Source of the DNA: Prevotellaceae bacterium
Lineage (GTDB): Bacteria > Bacteroidota > Bacteroidia > Bacteroidales > UBA932
Reading direction: 5' to 3'
Assembly: GCA_031275145.1 (NCBI GenBank)
Contig: JAISPE010000186.1
Location: forward strand, 1-5,077
DNA length: 5,077 bases
Numbering within the stretch: the first letter of the stretch is position 1; each line of letters begins with the position of its first letter. The position numbers were made by a program, and so were the translations under genes. Shown here piece by piece: positions 1 through 5,077 of the stretch. The notes below the pieces were generated by a model. It had not been told where the DNA came from. It saw only the letters and a program-made list of their open reading frames with translations, and ran no database searches.

Positions 1-657
1 TCGTTTTTCGAAATTGGATTAAGTTTATCCCTGCTGGCTGTGCTGGTTGCTTTCAACTGGACATCAAAAGAAAGAACATCAAGCCTGCTTATTGCAGAGT
101 ATCAGGAAATTGTTGAAGAAGAAGAACAAATACCGATTACTCTGTATGATCCGCCTCCGCCGCCCGAAATCCCCAGAATTCCGCAAATTCCCGATATCAT
201 TACCGTCGTGGACGATGATATTGACATTGCCTCGACTTTAGATTTTTCGGACCTGGAAACCGGTGACTTTATTAAAGATTATATTTATAGGGGAACGAAA
301 CAGGTAATCGAAGATCCTAAAGACGTTGAAGAGACTGTCCCGTTTGTAATCGTGGAAGTGAAACCCCTGTTTCAGGGTAAGGAGGCCGAAAAATTCAGAG
401 ACTGGATCTATTCACAACTTGTGTATCCGGAAGAAGCCCTGACAAACAATATCCAGGGAACAGTCCGTATATCTTTCACTGTAAACACAGACGGAACTCT
501 TTCCGATATAAAGTCGATAAAGAAAACCGATCCCTTGCTCGAAGAATGTGTCATTGAGATTGTGAAAAAATCTCCGAAATGGACGCCCGGACGGCAGCAA
601 AACAAGCCCGTCAAAGTACCTTATCAGGTACCGATACTTTTTAAGATACAGCAATAG
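1..657 (+). CDS. TonB-family energy transducer, 5'-truncated by window edge
   Basis: This protein would couple the inner-membrane proton-motive force, through an ExbB/ExbD-type motor, to TonB-dependent outer-membrane transporters. The frame is open to the first base, so the true start lies upstream. A GTG at 40 would cut into the membrane anchor and is not a credible start. The 218 visible residues show the end of an N-terminal membrane helix (about 2-20, FFEIGLSLSLLAVLVAFNW), an acidic patch (EEEE, 39-42) and a short periplasmic proline hinge (PPPPPEIPRIPQIP, 51-64). They end in a TonB C-terminal domain (about 134-216) with the family landmarks YP (142-143), G153, DG (164-165), the WTPG turn (194-197) and a closing PVKVPYQVPILFKI strand. 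The hinge is short compared with proteobacterial TonB, as is usual in Bacteroidota. The stop TAG is at 655-657 and a terminator follows. The transporter it serves cannot be told from the window. The family call is firm. Confidence 0.93.
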   Translation, partial: SFFEIGLSLSLLAVLVAFNWTSKERTSSLLIAEYQEIVEEEEQIPITLYDPPPPPEIPRIPQIPDIITVVDDDIDIASTLDFSDLETGDFIKDYIYRGTKQVIEDPKDVEETVPFVIVEVKPLFQGKEAEKFRDWIYSQLVYPEEALTNNIQGTVRISFTVNTDGTLSDIKSIKKTDPLLEECVIEIVKKSPKWTPGRQQNKPVKVPYQVPILFKIQQ

Positions 658-706
658 GACAGCAGTAAAACGCAGTACAATCAACTGCAGGTATTTTGAA
701 AAAATA

Positions 707-745
707 AAAAAACAGTCTTTGGAAATTTCCGGAGACTGTTTTTTC
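707..745 (+). terminator. Rho-independent terminator after the TonB gene
   Basis: A perfect 12-bp inverted repeat, AAAAAACAGTCT (707-718) and AGACTGTTTTTT (733-744), flanks a 14-nt loop. The loop contains the small palindrome GGAAATTTCC (721-730). The right arm ends in a T6 run, and the left arm begins in an A run, so the hairpin could also act on the minus strand. It lies 50 bases past the TonB stop and before the next promoter, so it separates the two transcription units. Confidence 0.85.
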
Positions 746-832
746 TTCATCGACGCAGAAAACCGTTTAACCGGCATATATTCTTAAATTACTTGTGTTT
801 ATATCAATCCGCCAAAACCGTTTGTCGATATA

Positions 833-864
833 TTGGCTGAAAAAGTATAATTGTTATATCTTTG
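833..864 (+). promoter_or_regulatory. Bacteroidota-type promoter for the AsmA-family gene
   Basis: A TTG at 833-835 is followed after 21 bp by TATCTTTG (857-864). This matches the phylum's TAnnTTTG -7 element and -33 TTG at normal spacing. Transcription would begin around 870, giving a leader of about 30 nt before the ATG at 903. The leader is A/T-rich with no clear Shine-Dalgarno, which is normal in this phylum. The placement also argues against an upstream GTG start at 795, which would lie before the promoter. Confidence 0.7.
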
Positions 865-902
865 CTGCGGTTTTTTGTTTAGAACAGTTAAAATATATAA
901 TA

Positions 903-3470
903 ATGAAAAAAGTTTTTAAAATTCTGGGAATATCTCTGGGCAGTTTGATTGCCCTTATATTATTGGCTTTATTTCTGATACCGGTATTGTTTAAGGATAA
1001 ACTCACCGGTATGGCGAAGGATATCATCAACGAAAACATGAATGCCACAGTAGATTTCAAAAGTGTGGATATTTCGGTATTCAGAAATTTTCCGAAAATC
1101 ACAATTTCGCTGAAAGATCTGAGCGTAATCTCTAAAAATGAGGAATTAGCCTCTGTCGCCCTGTTTGATGCGGGAATAAATGTTATGTCGTACATAAAGA
1201 ATGGAGTTATTGATTTGCAGCTTATTGCTTTACATTCGCCGAAAATTCACGCTAAAATATTTCAGGACAGCGCTGTAAACTGGGATATTATGAAGCCTTC
1301 GGAAAAACCGGAACAGGAAACGGAAACGGAAGAGACCGGAAGTTCTGATTTTAAGGTTGCTGTCGAACAGTTTTCAATAACTGACGGCTCTTTAATATAC
1401 GAAGATTTGACGAGCAAAACGCTGGCAGCCGTCAATAATCTTAATTTCAAACTTAAAGGAGATATGTCGAATACGCTGACATCTTTGGATATCAGTGTTA
1501 ATGCGGAAAAAATCAACGTTATGTATGACGGGCTGATGATCGTTTCCAATTTCAGTCTTTCGGTTTTGAGCAAACTCAGCGCCGATCTGGACAGGATGCT
1601 GTTTACTTTGAATGACACCGAAATAAATCTGAACCGTATAGCTCTGCTGGCCGACGGAACTGTAAAAATTGAAGATAATGACGACATTACTGTCGATATT
1701 ACTTACGGAGCAAAAGTCGCTTCGCTGAAAACGCTTTTGGAGATTATTCCGTCCGAATTTCTTGCCGATATGAAAAATATTGATACAAAGGGCGCTTTAA
1801 ATCTGAAAGGATGGATTAAAGGCGTTTATAACGACAAATCCATGCCTCAGGTTTGGGGAGAATTAAAGGTCGAAAACGGGTATCTCAAATATGCCGACCT
1901 GCCGAAATCCATTGATAATATCAATATTGATACAAAATTGCTGTTCGACGGAAACAATGATGCAAACACTAACATTGATATCAACCGGTTCCATTTCGAG
2001 ATTGGCGGCAATCCTTTTGATATTTCGACAAATGTGAGAACTCCAATGACTGACGCCAATATCAAGGCTTTGATAAAAGGCAAGCTGGATTTCGAGTCGA
2101 TAAAAGATGCATTGCCATTGGAAGGAATTGATTTAAAGGGAATTTTAACTGCCAATATAGATTTTGCCGGACGAATGTCGCATATCGAAAAAGAAGAATA
2201 CGACAAACTTAATCTTAACGGAAATCTTTCTTTACAAAAATTTACAGCTGTGACCGAAGACATTCCGATGCCTGTCGATATCGCGAAAGCCGACCTGGAG
2301 TTTACGCCAAAGTATGTAAATCTTACGCAGTTAGATGCAAAAATCGGCGAAAGCGATATAAAAGCCTCCGGCCGACTGGAAAACTTTTTAAATTATACAA
2401 TGAAAAACGAAGCGCTTAAAGGAAATCTTCAACTCACATCCAGTTATTTGAATTGCAATCAAATAATGTCCGCTACCGAAGATACCGTATCTTCGACTTC
2501 GGACACGAACAGTACACTGTCGGTCATTGTATTACCCTCGAATGTCGATTTCTCAATCAATGTTTCAATAGGTAAAATACTGTACGACAACCTCACCCTG
2601 ACCAATGCAAAAGGAACGGTAGCAATAAAGGACCATACATTGTATATCAACAATTTATCATCCGATTTCGCCGGCGGACAAATACAGTTGGCGGGAAAAT
2701 ATCTTGCCGAAAACACTTCGTCGGCTCTTGCCAATCTGGATATGAAACTGCGTGATATTCACGTGAAAGACTTAGCCGGCTCGTTTTCAATGTTCGGAAA
2801 AGTGTTACCGTTATTGAGCGAGCTTGACGGAAAAGTCTCGTTCGATTTTAATTTTTCCGACAAGTTTGATCAGAATCTCAGTCCGGTTTTGCTGGCCCTC
2901 AATGCTGTGGGAAGCATAAAAGCCGATAGCCTTAAATTGCTGAATCAGGATATATTAAATAAGGTAACCGCTTTGACGGGTTTAAAAGAGACTTCGAATA
3001 TGCTCAAAAAAGTAGATGCCACTTTTTCCGTAACCGACGGTAAAATAGGTATTCATCCATTCCCCGTAACAGTAGGCGGTACGAATATGATGATTGGCGG
3101 CGATTATGGACTCGACCAGTCGCTTAATTTACAGGTGGATTTAAAAGTCCCGGCAGCAAAAGTCACAAATGCCGTTAATGATTTCATCGCTCAGGTAAGC
3201 GGTAAATCCGGAGTTATTACGGCAAATACTGTGAATGTCGGAATTGCCATAGGCGGAAACTTCAAAAGTCCTACATTCGGTCTGGCAAAGGCAAAATATA
3301 TGACCGATTCTCCTTCGATTCAACAGCAAACTACAGAACAGGCAAAGCAATTAATCGAAGAGAAAAAACAGGAACTGGAAGAAAAAGCAAGGGAAGAGGC
3401 TCAAAAAATTACCGACAAGGTTAAGGAAGAGGCGGCTAACAAACTGAAAAGTTTGATTAAAAAGAAATAA
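903..3470 (+). CDS. AsmA-family (AsmA/TamB-like) envelope protein
   Basis: The ATG at 903 is chosen because it begins a classic MKK plus hydrophobic-helix N-terminus and lies just downstream of the promoter. A longer in-frame GTG start (795) would add 36 residues that look like leader sequence. The 855-residue product has an N-terminal membrane anchor (about 8-30). It then has an AsmA-type N-terminal domain with the characteristic FKSVDISVFRNFPKITISLKDL stretch (about 52-73) and the SPKIHAKIFQDSAVNWDIM segment (about 112-130). An acidic linker (about 133-149) leads into a long beta-rich periplasmic body of repeated short strands. The glycine-rich block near 718-747 (HPFPVTVGG, MMIGGDYG) is typical of AsmA-like C-terminal regions. 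The last 53 residues (803-855) are Q, E, K and A rich, likely helical or coiled coil, ending KKK. Relatives are thought to form lipid-conducting bridges or to aid outer-membrane assembly. That role is inferred by family and the cargo is unknown. Confidence 0.88.
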   Translation: MKKVFKILGISLGSLIALILLALFLIPVLFKDKLTGMAKDIINENMNATVDFKSVDISVFRNFPKITISLKDLSVISKNEELASVALFDAGINVMSYIKNGVIDLQLIALHSPKIHAKIFQDSAVNWDIMKPSEKPEQETETEETGSSDFKVAVEQFSITDGSLIYEDLTSKTLAAVNNLNFKLKGDMSNTLTSLDISVNAEKINVMYDGLMIVSNFSLSVLSKLSADLDRMLFTLNDTEINLNRIALLADGTVKIEDNDDITVDITYGAKVASLKTLLEIIPSEFLADMKNIDTKGALNLKGWIKGVYNDKSMPQVWGELKVENGYLKYADLPKSIDNINIDTKLLFDGNNDANTNIDINRFHFEIGGNPFDISTNVRTPMTDANIKALIKGKLDFESIKDALPLEGIDLKGILTANIDFAGRMSHIEKEEYDKLNLNGNLSLQKFTAVTEDIPMPVDIAKADLEFTPKYVNLTQLDAKIGESDIKASGRLENFLNYTMKNEALKGNLQLTSSYLNCNQIMSATEDTVSSTSDTNSTLSVIVLPSNVDFSINVSIGKILYDNLTLTNAKGTVAIKDHTLYINNLSSDFAGGQIQLAGKYLAENTSSALANLDMKLRDIHVKDLAGSFSMFGKVLPLLSELDGKVSFDFNFSDKFDQNLSPVLLALNAVGSIKADSLKLLNQDILNKVTALTGLKETSNMLKKVDATFSVTDGKIGIHPFPVTVGGTNMMIGGDYGLDQSLNLQVDLKVPAAKVTNAVNDFIAQVSGKSGVITANTVNVGIAIGGNFKSPTFGLAKAKYMTDSPSIQQQTTEQAKQLIEEKKQELEEKAREEAQKITDKVKEEAANKLKSLIKKK

Positions 3471-3473
3471 AAT

Positions 3474-3501
3474 TTGGTTATTGAATTTTATACTATTTTT
3501 G
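3474..3501 (+). promoter_or_regulatory. Probable Bacteroidota-type promoter for the BI-1/YccA gene
   Basis: TATTTTTG (3494-3501) matches TAnnTTTG, and TTG at 3474-3476 lies 17 bp upstream, at the short end of usual spacing. The site begins 4 bases past the AsmA stop. Initiation near 3507 would leave a very A/T-rich leader of about 30 nt (T7 and T6 runs, then AAACGTATAAGAAT) before the ATG at 3538. The leader has no strong Shine-Dalgarno. No terminator separates this gene from the AsmA gene, so read-through is also possible. Confidence 0.6.
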
Positions 3502-3537
3502 CGGATAATTTTTTTAATTTTTTAAACGTATAAGAAT

Positions 3538-4308
3538 ATGGCTATATTTGGAAATTCATCGAATCCGGCAATGAAAGAAAGCATCTTTGAGAAGGTTGCT
3601 TTAGTAAGTTCACCAGGCGGTACAATGACAGTGAAAGGCTCTGTTATCAAGACTTTTCTGTTACTGGCAATGACAATTTTTGCGGCATCTTTCACATGGT
3701 ACACTGTTTATCATGCAAACAGTCCGACGGCTGTTACTCCATGGTTATGGGGAGGGCTTATTTCAGGATTTGTACTTGCAATGATAATCTGTTTTGCTCC
3801 AAAAACTTCACCCTATCTCGCACCTTTATACGCTGTCGCCGAAGGGTTTGCTCTTGGAGGTATATCGGCTTTTTTTGAAACGGCATTTGCCGAAAAGTTT
3901 CCGGGAATCGTACTTACTGCCGTGTCAATAACGTTATTGACTGCTTTAATTATGCTGTTCTGCTATCAGACGGGACTGATAAAGGTAACAAACAGGCTGC
4001 GCTCTGTGATAGTGATTGCAACTATTAGTATAGCAGCGTTTTATTTTGTTGTCATTATATTAAACCTGTTTAAAGTAGCAACTCCTTTCTATCATGGTTC
4101 AAGCTTGCTCAGCATAGGTATAAGCGCTGTGATTGTGGTGATTGCCGCTCTAAACCTGTTACTTGATTTCGATTTTATCGAAAAAGGTTCTCAAGCGGGA
4201 GCGCCTAAATATATGGAATGGTACGGAGCATTCGGACTGCTGCTTACTTTGGTATGGCTGTATCTGGAAATATTAAGACTGCTCTCTAAAATTGCATCAA
4301 GAAACTGA
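3538..4308 (+). CDS. Bax inhibitor-1/YccA family integral membrane protein
   Basis: This 256-residue inner-membrane protein has about seven hydrophobic helices, near 36-56, 68-86, 93-115, 122-141, 156-178, 188-210 and 226-250, after a polar cytoplasmic N-terminus. Family landmarks include LAPLYAVAEGFALGGIS (94-110), the LLLDFDFIEKG motif (207-217) with acidic residues D210, D212 and E215 between helices 6 and 7, and the C-terminal PKYMEWYGAFGLLLTLVWLY block (223-242). It appears full length. Family members in bacteria and eukaryotes are proposed pH-sensitive calcium leak channels; in the Bacillus homologue a pair of aspartates gates the pore. Bacterial relatives such as YccA also interact with the FtsH protease. 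Which role applies here cannot be read from sequence. The start ATG is 36 bases after a promoter-like element and the gene is followed by its own terminator, so it is probably transcribed alone. Confidence 0.9.
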   Translation: MAIFGNSSNPAMKESIFEKVALVSSPGGTMTVKGSVIKTFLLLAMTIFAASFTWYTVYHANSPTAVTPWLWGGLISGFVLAMIICFAPKTSPYLAPLYAVAEGFALGGISAFFETAFAEKFPGIVLTAVSITLLTALIMLFCYQTGLIKVTNRLRSVIVIATISIAAFYFVVIILNLFKVATPFYHGSSLLSIGISAVIVVIAALNLLLDFDFIEKGSQAGAPKYMEWYGAFGLLLTLVWLYLEILRLLSKIASRN

Positions 4309-4327
4309 GTTTTTTTGACAGAATTAG

Positions 4328-4374
4328 CAGAATTAACATATTTGTAAACAATTATGTTAATTCTGTTTTATTTT
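4328..4374 (+). terminator. Intrinsic terminator after the BI-1/YccA gene
   Basis: A perfect 13-bp inverted repeat, CAGAATTAACATA (4328-4340) and TATGTTAATTCTG (4353-4365), begins 20 bases after the stop. The 12-nt loop can extend the stem by TTGT/ACAA past one T-T mismatch. The sequence TTTTATTTT follows directly. The stem is AT-rich but long. It should stop BI-1 transcripts before they reach the repeat arrays. Confidence 0.8.
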
Positions 4375-4512
4375 AAAATCCGCGACCCATCATCATTACG
4401 AATAACCGTTTCGTACCGTAACTGAAAGGCGTGATGACGCTTATCGAAAGAATATGGCGACGGGTAGCGGATTGCTTTGTCATCATATCACATCTCAATC
4501 CATCGTCATGCC
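4375..4512. other. Gene-free spacer before repeat array 1
   Basis: No credible gene, promoter or RNA gene is seen here. Open frames that cross it are by-products of the neighbouring repeats. It contains a small hairpin, GCGT-GATG-ACGC (4429-4440). At its end, positions 4490-4505 match the first 16 positions of the array 1 unit at 11 of 16 bases. That segment starts 23 rather than 22 bases upstream of the first clear unit and is probably a decayed edge copy. Confidence 0.5.
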
Positions 4513-4749
4513 GCATCTCGACAAATCGAGACGGGCATCTCGACAAACCGAGACGGGCATCTCGACAAATCGAGACGGGCATCTCGACAAATCGAGACGG
4601 GCATCTCGACAAACCGAGACGGGCATCTCGATAAATCGAGACGGGCATCTCGACAAACCGAGACGGGCATCTCGATAAACCGAGACGGGCATCTCGATAA
4701 ACTGAGACGGGCATCTCGACAAACCGAGACGGGCATCTCGATAAATCGA
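4513..4749. repeat. Tandem array 1: 22-bp unit, 10 full copies plus one partial
   Basis: Units start at 4513, 4535, 4557, 4579, 4601, 4623, 4645, 4667, 4689, 4711 and 4733, with exact 22-bp spacing and no spacers. The last is cut after 17 bases. Each unit reads GCA, arm TCTCGA (positions 4-9), YAAA, arm YCGAGA (14-19), CGG. Only position 10 (C or T), position 14 (T or C) and, in unit 9 alone, position 15 (C to T) vary. In order, the position 10/14 pairs are CT, CC, CT, CT, CC, TT, CC, TC, TC, CC, TT. The arms are inverted with respect to each other, so hairpins can form within a unit (CTCG/CGAG, 4-5 bp) or between units (CGAGA/TCTCG, 5-6 bp, loop CGGGCA). The array is more GC-rich than the flanking genes. 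No function is known to me; it does not code for protein in any convincing way. Confidence 0.95.
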
Positions 4750-4832
4750 AATAACAGACCGAAACCATTCAAAAAAACAGGTCAGCGACATCAGCGACTT
4801 GCGGAATAGCGATCGCCGCTGCTTGATGACAA
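4750..4832. other. Spacer between the two repeat arrays
   Basis: This 83-base unique segment shows no gene. It contains a short direct repeat CAGCGAC (in GTCAGCGACATCAGCGACTT) and the 8-bp palindrome GCGATCGC (4809-4816). Neither array's unit is recognisable in it, so the two arrays are separate expansions rather than one array with an interruption. Confidence 0.6.
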
Positions 4833-4986
4833 TTTTCTCACGTGCGCAGTAAAATTTTCTCACGTGCGCAGTAAAATTTTCTCACGTGCGCAGCAAAATT
4901 TTCTCACGTGCGCAGCAAAATTTTCTCACGTGCGCAGCAAAATTTTCTCACGTGCGCAGCAAAATTTTCTCACGTATGCGGCAAAA
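4833..4986. repeat. Tandem array 2: 22-bp unit, 7 copies
   Basis: Units start at 4833, 4855, 4877, 4899, 4921, 4943 and 4965, again at exactly 22 bp. Each unit reads TTTTCT, CACGTGCGCA, GYAAAA. Units 1 and 2 have T at position 18 and units 3-6 have C. Unit 7 has drifted (G12 to A, C13 to T, A16 to G). CACGTG is a perfect palindrome overlapping a second one, TGCGCA. Each junction creates AAAATTTT, at 4851, 4873, 4895, 4917, 4939 and 4961. A4T4 blocks in phase with the helix (22 bp, about two turns) should make this segment intrinsically curved. There are no spacers, so it is not CRISPR. No function is known to me. Confidence 0.95.
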
Positions 4987-5008
4987 CTTCCATACGTATG
5001 TAAAAATA
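4987..5008. repeat. Decayed edge copy of array 2 containing a 10-bp palindrome
   Basis: The next 22 bases keep the register of array 2 but match its unit at only about half of positions, sharing the central ACGT and the A-rich end. The core has become CATACGTATG (4991-5000), a perfect 10-bp palindrome. It lies 26 bases from the stop codon of the candidate minus-strand gene. Confidence 0.5.
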
Positions 5009-5023
5009 AGATTACAAAAAGTG

Positions 5024-5077
5024 TCATTGTACATAATCATTTGATTCGACCTGTATTTCCGTTCTGCGGTTAAGAGC
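5024..5077 (-). CDS. Probable C-terminal end of an OmpA-family protein (partial)
   Basis: Read on the minus strand from the window edge, the frame gives ALNRRTEIQVESNDYVQ and stops at TGA (5024-5026). The NRRTEIQV stretch fits the last strand of the OmpA/MotB peptidoglycan-binding domain, whose members end with a conserved (N/D)RRxE(I/F) motif followed by a short tail. If correct, this is an outer-membrane or lipoprotein anchor that binds the cell wall, with all of the diagnostic domain outside the window. The gene would converge on the BI-1 gene, with the repeat arrays between. No obvious intrinsic terminator follows its stop. Only 17 residues are visible, so a chance match remains possible. 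Confidence 0.5.
   Translation of the reverse strand, partial: ALNRRTEIQVESNDYVQ

Noticed and set aside
412..777. Minus-strand 121-codon frame opposite the TonB gene end and terminator
   Set aside because: It reads through the reverse of the well-supported TonB C-terminal domain and the terminator hairpin, and has no recognisable protein features.
795..902. N-terminal extension of the AsmA gene from a GTG at 795
   Set aside because: The ATG at 903 begins a typical MKK membrane anchor, and a good promoter lies at 833-864, downstream of the GTG.
3468..3490. Terminator hairpin TAAAATT / AATTTTA after the AsmA stop
   Set aside because: The stem is seven A-T pairs only, no T run follows directly, and it overlaps the promoter of the next gene.
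4373..4863. Minus- and plus-strand repetitive proteins across array 1
   Set aside because: The frames exist only because the repeat lacks stops. They overlap each other on both strands, start inside or at the edge of the repeat and show no frame-specific conservation.
4839..4976. CACGTG as a known transcription-factor E-box
   Set aside because: E-box binding by bHLH factors is eukaryotic. In this bacterial context the palindrome is only part of an uncharacterised repeat.
4513..4986. CRISPR array
   Set aside because: The copies are contiguous with no unique spacers, the 22-bp period leaves no room for repeat plus spacer, and no cas gene is nearby.
4864..5073. 69-codon plus-strand frame through array 2
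   Set aside because: It starts inside a repeat unit, most of it is the 22-bp repeat translated, and it overlaps the more protein-like minus-strand end.

Overview
The window looks like chromosomal DNA from a member of the Bacteroidota, most likely Bacteroidales. The evidence is the moderately AT-rich coding sequence, two intergenic promoters of the TTG / TAnnTTTG type used by that phylum, A/T-rich leaders without a strong Shine-Dalgarno, and the style of the proteins (a TonB with a short proline hinge, a large AsmA-like protein with a charged tail, a small Bax inhibitor-1/YccA protein). No tRNA, rRNA, transposase or phage gene is visible.

Layout. Positions 1-657 hold the 3' part of a TonB-family energy transducer gene, cut by the window edge and closed by a clear intrinsic terminator (707-745). 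A promoter at 833-864 drives an 855-codon AsmA-family envelope gene (903-3470). A second promoter (3474-3501) precedes a seven-helix Bax inhibitor-1/YccA membrane protein (3538-4308), followed by a strong hairpin terminator (4328-4374). The last 54 bases, read on the minus strand, encode what looks like the C-terminus of an OmpA-family protein (stop at 5024-5026). If so, it converges on the BI-1 gene. All recognisable genes are envelope or membrane genes, but each appears to have its own transcription signals, so they form a neighbourhood rather than one operon.

The accessory part is the gene-free stretch 4309-5023. It carries two different tandem arrays, both with a period of exactly 22 bp. 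Array 1 (4513-4749, 10 full units plus one partial) is built from alternating inverted arms TCTCGA and TCGAGA, about one per helical turn. Array 2 (4833-4986, 7 units plus a decayed edge copy) carries CACGTGCGCA and an AAAATTTT block every 22 bp, so it should be intrinsically curved. Within both arrays every copy-to-copy difference is a transition. The repeats leave long reading frames open, which should not be called genes. The arrays are the most interesting content. Their position between two apparently convergent genes suggests a chromosomal protein-binding, topology or transcription-boundary role, but that is inference.
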